Origin: Spirometra erinaceieuropaei
Lineage: Eukaryota > Platyhelminthes > Cestoda > Diphyllobothriidea > Diphyllobothriidae
Assembly: GCA_902702965.1 (NCBI GenBank)
Contig: CACRXP010000225.1
Location: forward strand, 14,708 to 78,707
Length of the DNA stretch: 64,000 nucleotides
Direction: 5' to 3'
The position numbers were made by a program, and so were the translations under genes. The notes under the pieces are model-generated. The model was not told the DNA's origin, made no database searches, and saw only the letters and a program-made list of their open reading frames with translations. Below are positions 1-10,679 of the stretch, in pieces. Numbering within the stretch: the first letter of the stretch is position 1; every line of letters starts with the position of its first letter.

Positions 1-109
1 ACATCTGCAACTGCGGTTTCAGACTGTGACTCGGTATGCGACGGCTTGATCGTCGCAAACGATGACTTTCACCATATGCCCTACGGATTGGGTGCAGGGG
101 CGGTGATCA

Positions 110-469
110 GAGCGTGATTTAGTTTATAATGAGACAGATTTGCGTAGCATCATCTACCGCACTCGCTCCTTCCTCGCCTTCTACGGTAAGACAGTTTCAA
201 GAGGACCGGTGGTGGATGTGAGCGTGTTGACTAACAAAGCTGAACAGTCCGTTTATGCGCGCTTAGAAGTGTACATGTGCGTGGGTTTACCTGTCCCCCA
301 AACGGGTTACGTGTTAGGTGCGCTGGACCATCACGGGGGCCATATCGGATCTTGGCAGGCGTTTCAGATTTGCACACCATAACAAATGCCAACATTTCGG
401 AGTTCGGGGGCAGACCCCGGTTGCCGGCAGTCGTCGCGCACACTGGGGCCCTGCCGTCCACCTATTTTT

Positions 470-535
<66 letters not shown>

Positions 536-830
536 AAAAACCTGGTCATTTGCTATGTGAACCAGGGGCTGTGGAGTGGAACGCCAAGGTGTGGACTCGA
601 CTGTGGCCTCCACCTGCGCCTTTCCCTGCCTCCGGTCTTCTTGACTCTGTCTTGACACCGGTTCCAGGTGGAGGAGGGAGTGCGGTAGATGCTGTGCAAG
701 CCTACAATCAATATAAGAAAAATCACGCGCAAATCACCGTATCTGCTTCACCTTGCTGTGGAGCACTTGGTGGACATCGTCGGCAACGACGGTCGAACTG
801 TCGTGTGGGTCTGTACTGGATGACATAACT
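110..830 (+). repeat. Dispersed repeat A, copy 1
   Basis: This is a non-coding repeat seen five times in the window (here, 12890-13260, 22240-22720 reverse, 32500-33180, 45125-45760 reverse), with fragments near 29385 and 50755. The shared order is a stretch reading CCATAACAAATGCCAAC, a TTG-rich tract, a segment with CCTGGTCATTTGCT, then CTTGACTCTGTCTTGACAC and a tail with GGTCGAACTGTCGTG. The open frames across it are translations of simple repeats, not genes. I do not recognise the family. It may be a non-autonomous retroelement or part of a larger element. Confidence 0.6.
466..535. repeat. (TTG)n microsatellite
   Basis: About 70 bases of nearly pure TTG units with two interruptions, inside repeat A. 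Copies of repeat A elsewhere have only a few TTG units at this point, so the tract expanded here. Confidence 0.95.
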
Positions 831-1379
831 AAGTGTTGATTCTACTAGTACCGTTCTCATAGGCATTGTAGACAGCATTCACCAGTGAAGTTTGAGGGGT
901 TTTTGGGGTTGCCGCGTTCACAGAATACAACAGCGCAGTCGCGGCGTTGGTTTCAGTGGAGGGAATGATTGCATTTCGATCTAACCAACTGCAGTTTTCG
1001 TGACATAATATTCCGAACATTCCAGCACGAAATTAAAAATTCCGTGACCAAAGTCTGATTTAGGGGGACAGACTGCTAGTCTAGGTGAACCAGGTTACCG
1101 AACTCGCTGCTGATAAGGACGTAGACTCGAGGATGGGGGAGCTTGATCAGATAATCAGGACCTTTGATGAAAGGCATGTGATCATACCTCTAACCCACTA
1201 GAATTAGCTTTTGATGAGCCATGGTAGCAGGGTTACTATTCTGGTGGGCGAGGATCGGGTGAAGGACCCCAAACGGCTAGATAGCAGTTGGTAGCCAGCC
1301 CCCGTATTATAGGCGGCTGGAGGAGGGGGGGGGGGCTATTTTGTGGGGTTCCATAATCGCATCTGACCCATTTGGCCTC
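831..1379. other. No gene recognised
   Basis: No coding similarity, RNA gene or repeat copy was recognised. The only notable feature is a G-run near 1323-1335. Confidence 0.6.
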
Positions 1380-1640
1380 GGTTTTACGTTTGAGGTAAGG
1401 ATTAGGGTACCGGTTAATGGTTTCCGATTTTCGGGTTAGGGTTACGCCTTTAGGCTTAGGTTTTCGGGTTACGGTTAGGGTTTGAGCGTACGATTAGGTT
1501 TCAGTATTACAATTAGGTTTTTCAGTTACGGCTATGTCTAGGAGTTACGGTTACGCTTACGATTTCGGTTAGGGTTAGGGTAGCCGTTAGGATTAAGGGA
1601 TAACGTTCAAGGTTGAGGTTAGGGTTAAGGTTAGGATTTG
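1380..1640 (+). repeat. Degenerate telomere-like block (TTAGGG type)
   Basis: Many GGTTAGGG-like units mixed with variants such as GGTTACGG and TTCGGGTTA. The block is interstitial, with ordinary sequence on both sides, so it is not a chromosome end. Similar blocks lie near 3675, 11150, 18060, 20930 and 34825. Confidence 0.7.
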
Positions 1641-2802
1641 ATCGCCGTTCGCTTCCCCATTACTGGCTACCATCTGCGATCTGGCCGGGTTAGGGGCCAA
1701 GCTGAGGCTTGTCTACTGCTACGAAATGAGATCCGACCGGTTTTGTCGGTCACTGCGCCCGCATCCCTGTCCGGTTTTCTTGACCGTGTTCTACCATCTG
1801 AGACAGTGGAAGGGGAAAGATTAAAAGGGAGGTAGATGCAGTACATTTCTGTTTCACTATGAGTAAGTCCATGTGCAAGGCACCATTGGACTGTGTTGCC
1901 TACAACGGTCGAAATACCGCATCCGTGGGCTCTTATTCCTCATAGTAGCCAGGCTTAGAAGTGCGGTCGGTCAGAAGGGAACTACACAGGCTAAACGTAA
2001 TGCACTACCCGCAGTTGCTGTTTACACAAGTCTGTGGTCGAGGGAGCCAAGTTACCAATTAACCTTCCCGTGCCACAGTTGTGTTCCTGTCTACAGCATT
2101 TCTCATATCTCCAAGCCCCGTCTAAAAGATTTTGTCGAGGAGTGAGTTCTCCAGTAGTCGAGCAGCCATTTTTTGTTGTGGTCACAACTTCTACACACTG
2201 CGGTCCTCTGAGCTTAAGAGCAGTTAAGTGTTGACTAACTCCGTTACCGGCTGCAGATATTGGGCAGCGGGGGCATACCTTACCCAAGCCAACTTAAATG
2301 CATGCCGTCGCATCGGTCGGATGTATCGTACGTTTCAAAAGTTTCCGATCCATGACGCGAGTGTACGCACCAGGGTGCGCAGGTGCTCGGGTGTGTGCGT
2401 GCGTCCCTGTGTGAGCTTTAATCCTTTTGAAAAATGCCTGTCCATTAACCAGGTCGTTAGGCCTGATTGACTGCAGGAGTGTACCATTTCAACACTGACC
2501 CGTGGAGGCGGGGGGGGAGAGCAGCTCTCAATGCCGTGCCCATATAAACGTCAGACTGCGGCACCGATAGCTTACTCGGCCGAACTAGAGGCGGGCAAGA
2601 GTGCACGCGCGGTAATAGCGGAGGAACGAAATTGACTGACGTAGTAACCAGAGGCAACGCGGGTATCTGTGTTTACTCGACCATGAGTAAAGGGTACATC
2701 TGTCAGTCCCACGAACTTTGGTAGCAAAAGGATTAGGGAAAAACGGCAAGATGCGGAATCGCGGAGTTTGCCTGGGTTTGATGTACAGTATGAGTGCTAC
2801 CC
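1641..2802. other. No gene recognised; short shared segment near 1700
   Basis: About 40 bases from 1700 (GGCTTGTCTACTGC and neighbours) recur just after the telomere-like block at 18139-18185. The telomere-like block and its flank therefore form one dispersed unit. Nothing else was recognised. Confidence 0.5.
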
Positions 2803-3130
2803 TACCATTGTATATTCCCGATCGAAACCGACAGGACAAAAGGCCCGTGGTCCAGTGGTTAGAGGCGTTGGACTTCTAACTAACAGGTCGCGAATTCGAG
2901 CCTCAGGTGTTCCACACTTCGGGATTACGTATGACTGGCAGACGACGGCTAATTAGCCAGAAATGACCATTTCAGTCTCCCTCGTCTTTGTCGGTAATAC
3001 CATTCTGCCTATATCATGCTCCGCTGTGCGGCTGCTGGTTGGGCTCGAGAGTGAGAGAGAGAGCCCGTAGGGCACAACGGAACGAGTGAGTTCCGTAAGA
3101 ACGATCGGTGAGCGCCTCCCCTCTACCATT
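2803..3130 (+). mobile_element. tRNA-derived SINE, most complete copy
   Basis: Residues 2842-2914 resemble a tRNA-Arg gene: an A-box-like TGGTCCAGTGG, an anticodon-loop-like CTTCTAA and a B-box-like GAATTCGAGCC. A non-tRNA body of about 215 bases follows, with a GCTCGAGAG stretch and a GA-rich tract. Parts of the same unit recur at 27931, 49480, 49829, 51065, 51257 and 55620. CTACCATT occurs at both ends, and other loci show the end of one unit running straight into the start of the next. Such elements carry an internal pol III promoter and rely on a LINE for movement (family knowledge). The folding is too degenerate for a functional tRNA. Confidence 0.75.
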
Positions 3131-3371
3131 ATGAATGCTGTCAATCGGTGCAGCGCTGGTGTGCATTACTGTGAGCGCAACTCAACCACACTGCCAGCTG
3201 TCGGTCAGCATTAATGGCCATGGCCAGAGCCGTAATTGTGACGTAATCGCGTACGTTATGCATTCCTGTGATCCACTCCGGTGCGATCAACAGTCAGTAG
3301 TCTGACGTAATAAAAATTGCTTGACAACTTGGACGCGAGGTTCCGGATACACGCTGTTTATCGGGATTATC

Positions 3372-3476
3372 TCAACAAAAACGCTTTATAAACCACACTG
3401 AGGATGTTTTCCTCTCAGCAACGTACTGTTTGAAAGTGATAAGTCATTTGAGTAATGTAACAAGCTTCATTCCGTA
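3372..3476 (+). repeat. Direct repeat, left copy, flanking MITE-T
   Basis: Shares CGTACTGTTTGAAAGT and surrounding bases with 3884-3988. The two copies lie immediately outside the small element at 3489-3875. Confidence 0.6.
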
Positions 3477-3488
3477 AATTTCCGGTCG

Positions 3489-3875
3489 GATGTGGTTTGG
3501 CAGCCCCACCTGAAGTAAACACACCCAGTCACCTCTAATACGGGACCGGCGGTAATAGGGGTTTTTACAGGTGGCGCCGGGGAACGCACAGGCGACGAGG
3601 TCAAGTAGTTATATGCAAAAGAAGAGCTACTGGGAGTGCGTGGTTGTACTTTCAATGGGGGAGAAATAGTTGCGCTAGCCCCTAACCCTAACCCCTAACT
3701 ATAACCCCTTATCCTAAATCCCAACGATTAACTCCAAACTTTAACCCTAACCCCAACCCCTAACCATAACCCCCTAACCACAACCCCTAACCATAACCCC
3801 CTAACCACAACCCCTAACCCTTAACCCCAATCACAACAGTATTGTGTCCATCAGGTGGGGCTACCAAACCACATC
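3489..3875. mobile_element. MITE-T copy 1: inverted-repeat element carrying telomere-like repeats
   Basis: The ends are inverted repeats: GATGTGGTTTGG at the left and CCAAACCACATC at the right, extending imperfectly to about 25 bases. The interior has a conserved segment (CGGGGAACGCACAGGCGACG) followed by CCCTAAC-type repeats at about 3675-3835. A second copy with the same organisation lies at 10968-11254. There is no coding capacity, so this looks like a MITE-type non-autonomous DNA transposon. No clear target-site duplication was found. Confidence 0.65.
3675..3835 (-). repeat. Telomere-like CCCTAAC repeats inside MITE-T
   Basis: Variants such as CCCCTAACCATAACCCC and CCCTAACCCCTAACC dominate. 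This is the TTAGGG-type unit read on the minus strand. Confidence 0.8.
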
Positions 3876-3883
3876 TTATCCAA

Positions 3884-3988
3884 AAACGCCTCAAAAATCA
3901 CACCGAAAGTGTTTTCCACCCATTCATTCCCCTCTACCATTCACGTACTGTTTGAAAGTAATAAGTCCCTTGAGAAATGTAAGAGCCG
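3884..3988 (+). repeat. Direct repeat, right copy, flanking MITE-T
   Basis: Counterpart of 3372-3476. It runs directly into the Penelope-like fragment that follows. Confidence 0.6.
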
Positions 3989-3989
3989 G

Positions 3990-4380
3990 CGCCTTTCCAA
4001 AAGAATACGAGAGCACCTTCCCGCATGGCTGGCAAAGGGTGAAACTAGGAGAATAGACAGCGCCATCTTTGCGCATGCAGTGGATTCAGGGCATCGTATG
4101 GACCCCGCTGAAGCATTTCGTGTGATTTACAAGGTCCCCTCGAGCTACCCTAAGCTACTGGGCCAGCGCCTGTTAGCAACAGCAGAAGCGACCGCCATAA
4201 GGTTACGAAAACCGACCCTATGCGCCCAAAAGAACCTCGTTCAGGCTATGCGCTTACCGTGGTCAAAGGTTGACTAACCACATACAGCTTTCTGCGCCCT
4301 TCCGCTCTTGCCCAACCTGGAATTTAAAAAAAACTAACTATCGATTTTTTCATTCACTGTACCCCGTCCTATGTAACTGT
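3990..4380 (+). pseudogene. Penelope-like element, 3' end of GIY-YIG endonuclease (fragment)
   Basis: An open stretch ending at 4277 encodes the C-terminal half of a PLE GIY-YIG-type endonuclease. Visible landmarks are REHLPAWLAKGETRR, then HAVDSGHRMDPAEAFRVIYK, then LLATAEATAIRL. These align by eye with the better copy at 41431-41883 on the minus strand. The reverse transcriptase and the GIY-YIG catalytic start are absent, so this is a 5'-truncated dead copy. In the full family the RT and endonuclease act in the nucleus to copy the element RNA into a nicked target. The 3' untranslated part runs to the hammerhead-like motif at 4382. The start codon given by the open frame (3855) lies in the upstream repeat and has no meaning. 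Confidence 0.8.
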
Positions 4381-4381
4381 A

Positions 4382-4420
4382 TTGGCCTGATGAGAAGTTA
4401 CCGAAAGGAACGTTCGCTCG
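4382..4420 (+). ncRNA. Degenerate hammerhead-ribozyme-like motif at PLE end
   Basis: CTGATGA at 4387-4393 is followed by CGAAA after a short spacer. The preceding TTGGC matches stem I of better copies, but stem III and the 3' stem I strand are eroded. It sits about 100 bases after the PLE coding remnant, the same position as in other copies. Confidence 0.4.
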
Positions 4421-4425
4421 CCCAC

Positions 4426-5351
4426 TGTCTCTTCTGAAAATGTAAGAGGCTTTATTCCGTAAATGTATGACACTGGTTCCGCAGGTCGTCTTCAGACGTG
4501 TGACCAATGTGCAAAACAGCCGAAACGTCAAAGGCGTCTCTGAAAATCAATCTTGCACTGTTTATATAAATGGCCTACAGTGAAACTAACGTAAAGAATC
4601 TTATTCGTCAGCCAAGTGTCCAGTTAAATCATAACAACAACGAAATGCATACATTAAGTTCTTATCTGTTCAGACGAGCTTTTGGGATAAATTTCGTTAC
4701 CAAATTGGCATGGTTATTACTCCTGGACAGCAAATACACGTCAAAGTATCAGCCTAGGTTGGATAATTTTGTTGACAGCTTTAATTGGAAGTAGATGCGT
4801 CTTTCGCAAACAAGTCCGAATCAGAGTCCCCTGGAGTAAATCTGTTTAAGCAGACTGACCACTTTCTGCGACTTGTTGAAACAATGAATAATTAGAAATG
4901 ACGTTCAGGACACTGCAGAATTTCAAACATCGGCTTATTGTTGCCTACCTCGACAGCCCTCGAAGTCAATGAATCCTCCTAAAATACTTTCTCTATCTGA
5001 ATTGAAACGGGTGAACATCGTGAGTATTCTTCCGTCAACCTGGCTCCAGCCTTTGATATGCTATTAGCATAGGTGTGGAATGACCCCAAAAACTATGCTT
5101 GTACGGGATGGTTGAATACCCTTAAATCACTAGGGTCAAGCAAAGGAGACATCGACATAAACAGCCGGTTTGCATCTCGTCTCATCTTTCGCTCGTGCTT
5201 CCCGTAAACAACGCCTGCTATCCGATCACAAAGGCGCGTCCCTGTCTATCAAACAGGCTATAAGCCATGTTCAAACGGACTACTGTATCGTTGCTGTTTA
5301 ATTCCCTCAGAAATTAACTGCGAACTTGGAGTAGATCAGTACAGTACGCGG
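4426..5351. other. No gene recognised
   Basis: Near 4440 a short segment resembles the PLE-associated sequence near 3460 (TTTATTCCGTAAATG). The 74-codon frame at 4570 shows no recognisable domain. The stretch ends with ACTGCGAACTTGGAGTAGA, which is also found near 7750. Confidence 0.5.
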
Positions 5352-5631
5352 GCTAACTCATGAAATGTCAACTGAAGTTCCGAAATACGTTTTCGTTTCG
5401 AAAAGATTACTTAAGTAGGGTTGTGAAACTAATCATCGTGCAGCGTAATTCTATAATAATCCAGTTACCTCAGGATGCCGGCTTTGGAAAGAACTTCTTT
5501 CCTCCTGCATGCAAAAACTATACTCTGAAAAAAATGAGTGTCAAATTGGAAGAAGACGTAATTTTCCACCGAATGAGCAAAAGAATGAATATTTTTATGC
5601 ATGGTGTCCATGAAATACGATTGAAGTAGGC

Positions 5632-5790
5632 ACGAACGGCAGGATTTATGGGTACCAAAAAATTTCGCGAATGCTCTTCAGCTGCATCCTGTCGCTTCAT
5701 AAGAGAGATAACGAGTGAGAACATACAACAGATTTGAATTCGTACAGAAAATCAATGCAGAAACAGCAAGGTCAGGGTTTTGGGCAAAGC
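5632..5790 (+). repeat. Inverted flank of PLE-1, left arm
   Basis: About 160 bases ending GGTCAGGGTTTTGGGCAAA pair with 6977-7138 in reverse complement. Together they bracket the PLE insertion. The sequence differs from the flanks of PLE-2, so it is not an intrinsic PLE terminus. Confidence 0.75.
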
Positions 5791-6976
5791 TGGCTAATTG
5801 ATAAAGTTAGTAACACAAACACCGTAGGGGAAGAAAGTGAAAAAAAGGGGAACGTCAAAGAGCAAAAAATGAGAGAAGAGAGGGGAATCATGGAGCTAGG
5901 GGTTACCATGGCAATGTTAGGTTAACCACGTGTTCCAATTGTTTATAAAGATCTGGTTTCACTCGTCGTATATAGGCCGCCTCCAGGTAACGCAATGTCC
6001 GAGTTGTTCGTGCCCGAACAAGTACTCGGAAGGAAGTTTTGGGGTCGACGGTGTGACCGGTATCAAGTAGGTGTTTCTTAATGGAAGAACGCGGGATCTT
6101 ATTTTCTTGTCTTAGGAGCCACTTGGGCAGGTGCTCAATAGACCTGGATGCCAACTGCCTTTGCGTTCGCCCAATGTACTTGCATCCGCAAGTGCATGTG
6201 AATTCATAAACACAATTTGACGTGGCGTGCATTGGCAGGGCATCCTTTACCCGTGGAATCGGAAGTGGCTTAGTAGGACTGCATTGTATGTCCTTTCAAT
6301 GGCGGAACGTAGCCGTCGTTTGATAGTATTTAAAATATTGTCGCCCTTAAAGGGCAAAGATATAAAGACGGGCTTTCTTGGAGCTAAATGTTCTGTCAAT
6401 TTTGGCCGTGTAGAGTTGCTGTATTTGTGGATGAACCGTGCGGTATATCCTCGCTTAAGTAGAGCTTCTTTGAGGCGTGCAAATTCTGCATCCAGTGTGT
6501 CATTGGAGCAAATGTTTCTAGCCCTTTGGAAAAGAGCGTATACCAAGTTAAGTTTCCATAAGATAGGTACAAAACTCAAAAAATGCAAGTAATGTCCCTT
6601 CCAAGTATTCTTATGGAAGACAGAACGTCTTATAGAACCATCTTCCTTTCTAAACATAAGAACATCCAGAAAGGATAGTTGGTTGTCTTGTTCCTTCTCC
6701 ATTGTAAATTTGATCTTTGGATGCAGCTTATTCATAATAGAAAGCAGTTCTTCAGCCTCCTTAATGTCCTTAACAATAGCGAAAACATCATCCACGTATC
6801 TTTTGTAGAGTGGCAGCTTATTCAATTTGGCGGATACTTTTTCTTCTAGATGACCCATAAAGATGTCAGCAAAGGTAGGGCCAAGGGGACTCCCCATGGC
6901 CACTCCGTCAATTTGTCTATATAATTGGCTATTAAAAGAGAAATGGAACGTTCTTTGTACACAATTTTAATGTTTT
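5791..6976 (-). pseudogene. Penelope-like element PLE-1: RT plus GIY-YIG endonuclease
   Basis: Read on the minus strand, the RT comes first, with QLYRQIDGVAMGSPLGP and the catalytic YVDDVF (6784-6799). It continues through LPFKGDNILNTIKRRLRSA. A frame change near 6240 leads into the GIY-YIG module: FTCTCGCKYIGRTQRQL, then EHLPKWLLRQ, then LEAAYIRR. Known PLEs have this RT-then-endonuclease order. The 5' part (N-terminal domain and RT fingers) is missing because the element is truncated at about 6976, exactly where the inverted flank begins. A further one-base frame error lies near 6950. The 3' untranslated tail is only about 110 bases and contains a purine-rich stretch. Dead copy, but well preserved. 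Confidence 0.9.
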
Positions 6977-7138
6977 GCCCAAAACCCTGACCTTGCTGTT
7001 TCTGCATTGATTTTCTGTACGAATTCAAATCTGTTGTATGTTCTCACTCGTTATCTCTCTTAAGAAGCGACAGGATGCAGCTGAAGAGCAGTCGCGAAAT
7101 TTTTTGGTACCAATAAATCCTGCCGTTCTTGCCTACTT
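6977..7138 (-). repeat. Inverted flank of PLE-1, right arm
   Basis: Reverse complement of 5632-5790 with few differences. Outside it, fold-back element sequence resumes (GGGCATCGAAAACCAATGAG). Confidence 0.75.
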
Positions 7139-7417
7139 CAGCTTCGTACCGGGACAAAATGCTTCAAATACGATTGAATATTTAAGGGCATCGAAAACCA
7201 ATGAGAAAAATGCATGCTAATTAAGTAGTCATGTTTTACAGAGTGTAGTTTTAGCATGCAGGAGGAAAGAAGTTCGTTCGAAAGCTGGCATCCTGAGGTA
7301 ACTGAATCATTATACAATTACGCTGCATGATGATTAGTTTTACAACCCTACTTAATTAATCATTTCGAAACGAAAACGCATTTCGGAATTTCGGTTGACG
7401 TTTCGTGAGTCAGCCCA

Positions 7418-8165
7418 CCTATTGTATATTCTAGGTCTGTAGGCTCAGACCGAGAATTTTATGCATGAATATTTGGGTTGAAGTCCATAATTCAGTGCGG
7501 GTAATCACGTTAGATTCGTTAACTGCCGACAGGCAGTTAGTAGTGTCCTTTATAGGGTAGGGTGATTCCATACTAACAGCACGGGTACTAGCCAAAAACC
7601 CATACACGCGTGTTTCGCCGATATTCTGCCGCTGCATGACACAGCTGCGAGGGGTTCGGCTCATCGGTGGGTTCCCAACATTCCCCCGTCTACTTTCTGG
7701 AAGATACTCAAATTTACAATTTGTTGCTTTTTAATTTTCTCATAAACCAACTGCGAACTTGGAGTAGACTAGCATATTCTAGGTCTATAGGCCCAGACCG
7801 ATGTTTTTATGTATGAATAGTTGGGCCAAAGTCCATCAATCAGAGCGGGTAACCATGTAATTTTCGTTAACTGCCGACGGGCAGCTAGTAGTATCCTTAG
7901 GGTAAAGAGATACCATACAAACAGCACAGGTACTAGCCAAAAGCCCATACACGCGTTTTTCGTCGATATTATGAGGAAATTAAAAAAGCAACAAGTAGCA
8001 AATTGGAGTATCTACCAGAAAGCAGACGGGGAATGCTGGGGGACCCACCGATGAGCCGAGCCCCTCTCAGCCGTGAAATGCAGCGGCAGAATATCGGCGG
8101 AACGCGCGTGTATGGGTATTTTGTCTAATACCTGTACTGTTATTCTGGTATCTCTTTACACCCAC
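7418..8165. repeat. Cluster of direct and inverted copies of a short repeat
   Basis: A unit beginning TATTCTAGGTCTGTAGGC (about 7425-7770) is followed by a partial direct copy (7770-7968). An inverted copy of 7600-7745 then follows at 7968-8120. Shared words include CCCATACACGCG and CGGCTCATCGGTGGG. A scrap of the same unit lies near 40990. No coding capacity was seen. Confidence 0.6.
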
Positions 8166-8330
8166 CACCATTAGCTCCACCACACTCAATACATCTTGCA
8201 CATCCACCGTGCCTAGCTCAACCCCCACCCCGTCGCCCAGCGCGTCCACCATCAACAGCTCCACCACTGTCACCGTCTCCGAAAGCGACACCCCCACCTC
8301 TCTTGTCCACACTGTCCCCGTACATTCGCC

Positions 8331-9650
8331 TCACGTAGGGGCAAGTGGCATCGGATCCCCGCCGAAGTAATGCGCTTTGATTGATGCGAAGATGTCCTTT
8401 GTTTCATTGCGGTCAGCTAACCCCTGGAGTTCCCCTGTCTTAAGAATCATCCAAGCGTCCGGCATCTCCTGCAGTCCTTGCTGCCCGAAGAGGCGACATT
8501 GGAGGAAGACCGCTTTGCTTGTGCTGATTTGCCTCTTATTTTGGGCGAGAAGGTTACCGATATGTGTGTCATTGTCGTCGAACCAGTCCTGATGTTGAAG
8601 ACTTGCGCGTCTGAGGACATCCAAGATAGCATTCCGCAGTCGACACCAAGCCTCCACCGTGGCGTGTTTAGCCGGAGCTTTTAGGTTTTCCAATTACTGG
8701 GTCAATTGATTGCTGAACTCCAAGCGGTGAGCTGGCTAGTTAAACAGAACATTGTTTAACCTACCTGGTGGTAGCCTGACTTGTGGTCTCCTGTGAGATT
8801 TCAGCTGGAGTCCCAGCGTGGAGATGACAAGGCGGTGATCCGTTCATCTGTCGGCGTCGCAGATAGCCACGGCCACCAGCACGTCCTATCGATCTCACCT
8901 TCGGACGTGAACGTAGTCCAGCAACCGCCAGCTCCGCGATCAGGGGGGAGGAGGGAACATCCAGGCCACCTTTTTCCGTATCGAAAGGCGGAGGGTGTTG
9001 GTGAGGAGAATACGGTGTTCTGCGCAGGTTCGCAGACGAAGGAGGCCGTTGTCGTTGCAGCCTTCGATTCCATGAGGACCAAGCACCATCCTCCAGCCAG
9101 CGTGGCCTGTGTCGATGCGGGCGTTGAAGTCACCAAGGCAAATCAGCCTGTCCGCCTTCGGTACAGTTGCCAGGAGGACGTGCGGGTCCTCATAGGACTT
9201 GGACAGAGCTAGATCTTGGTGGGACGTAGACACTAACGATTTCGGTGAATGTGGACCCCTCGAAGAGGCAGACTCATGGTAAAATGGTGGTCAGTGGCGT
9301 CCTGTGACAGACAGGACAGTCGTCCCACGGTGCCGTTCCAAATGACAAAAGCGACGTCAGCATCGCGTCGTTCTGGCTTTGGGCGGCCACTCCAGAAGAG
9401 GGTATAGCCGGTACCCTCCTGCTCCAGTTGTCCCTGTTTGGCGAAACGGGTCTCGCTAAGAACAGTAATGCCCATCTTGCAGCGCACCAGCTTCCGAGCA
9501 AACTGTGACGTCCTCCGTTCCGGTCGGTTGCTCCTGGGATTATCTAAAAGGTAACGAACATTCCAGGCTGCCAGACTGAACGGACTCACTTTAGCAGCCT
9601 GTGAGATTAATCGAAGGCTGGGGCGGACGGGTGGACCGACGTTTTTGTTT
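8331..9650 (-). pseudogene. Non-LTR retrotransposon fragment: APE-type endonuclease and pre-RT linker
   Basis: On the minus strand the element starts near 9640 with a segment leading to FSLAAWNVRYLLDN, then LSETRFAKQGQLEQ and YTLFWSGRP. These are landmarks of the endonuclease of the craniofacial-development-protein-2-like endonuclease-reverse transcriptase family, common in flatworms. After a frameshift near 9233 come [15 protein letters not shown] and [14 protein letters not shown] (endonuclease core). A further frameshift near 8940 leads to the degraded end of the endonuclease. The linker at 8331-8693 (HQDWFDDND, then DRNETKDIFASIKA) precedes where the RT should be. The RT itself is absent. 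The upstream open frame to 10231 is chance and is not part of the element. Confidence 0.85.
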
Positions 9651-10679
9651 TTTTTTTCAGTTGTTTTTTTTTGACCGCGAGTTTCGCGTCTACGAGCCAT
9701 GGTATACCGGCAGATAACGTGATTCCCCAGGACTTGTTTAGGGCACCTTTTGTAGCCCATTCCTCGCATTACTGTCTCTAAATAGGGCTGCTTAGACACC
9801 CCAAGCGACCGCCGAACTCCGTTATGAGTCACGGCTTTGCTTAACGAGAGAGCGTCCCGAATTAACCTGTGCCGCCTAGGCAATTGCATGTCGCCCACTC
9901 TGTATGACTTTGGAGTGGAATGGGGAAGAGAGGAGAGGGGAGGGGAGGGAGGAAGGGGGTGGGATGGTAAAAGAATTATTGGGTGTGGGGACACACGCCA
10001 CCGAGGTGCCAGAGGTAAGAGCGGGGTACCAGTCGAGGAGCAGTCAACGTTCGCATGGTGCGACCTACCATTCGTGGACGAATGCGCCCAACTGGACATA
10101 CTGAATGCGTGAACGTCATGTTGAAGGCCGCTCCCCTTACTGATCCACGCTCGGACGATGCGTTCCGCCAGTTGGCAAGGTTTAACGACCTGTTTAATGG
10201 ACAGACATTTACCGAGACGATTACGGCGCACACGTGCCCGCGACGTACACGAGGGCCTAATGCATCCACTTACCTCATGGTCCAGAAACGTTTACGACAC
10301 AGGGTATGTACAACAAGTTTAAACAAAAATGGAGATGCCGGGTTAGGTTGGGGCGATGTCGGCCATACTTTGATCGTGATATTTTCGGGTATACAGCTGT
10401 CGGAAGAGGTGGAGACTTTGCAGAACACTGAACGCAGGAGGGTGAAGTGCAGCTATTTACCAGTGTTCCCGCATAAAAACACACGGTAATACACAGCTTT
10501 AAGAGTTTTACGGATATAATTACCGGGATTAGAAATTGTACAGCCATTAAAGACAGGAAGGGTAGATCGAACGCTGAAGAAAGGTGACTCATCCTCTGAG
10601 CTTTCGAACTTCTTACTAAGTCTATCCCCCGAGTTTAAAGGAGAGCGATAAAATAATATTCATTCAAAGCATGATTGTC
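9651..10679. other. No gene recognised; purine-rich tract
   Basis: A GGGGAGGGGAGGGAGG-type purine tract lies at about 9920-9965. Otherwise nothing was recognised on either strand. Confidence 0.5.

Larger units (their letters stand above)
5352..7417. mobile_element. Fold-back element copy 1, interrupted by a Penelope-like element
   Basis: The left end (GCTAACTCATGAAATGTCAA) and right end form a long imperfect inverted repeat; the outer arms 5352-5535 and 7225-7417 pair well. Landmarks shared with other copies are CTTAAGTAGGGTTGTG and GGATGCCGGCTTT. The other copies, at 18969, 24923, 37767 and 39994, are 840-970 bases long. This one is longer because a PLE sits in the middle. No transposase gene is present, so the element is non-autonomous. 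Confidence 0.7.

Noticed and set aside
231..658. Open frames rich in Asn, Thr, Cys, Leu or Val around the TTG tract
   Set aside because: They are translations of the microsatellite in different frames and carry no domain.
1380..1640. Chromosome end at the telomere-like block
   Set aside because: The units are degenerate and ordinary sequence continues on both sides.
2842..2914. Functional tRNA-Arg gene
   Set aside because: The stems are degenerate and the same sequence is repeated as a SINE head at several loci.
3675..3835. CRISPR-like array
   Set aside because: The repeats are telomere-like without regular spacers, and the DNA is eukaryotic.
8067..8312. Minus-strand Val-rich frame and plus-strand Thr/Pro-rich stretch
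   Set aside because: Biased composition without any recognisable domain or repeat unit.
9651..10231. Minus-strand 332-codon frame as one gene
   Set aside because: Only the part below about 9640 matches the non-LTR endonuclease; the upstream half has no similarity and is chance.
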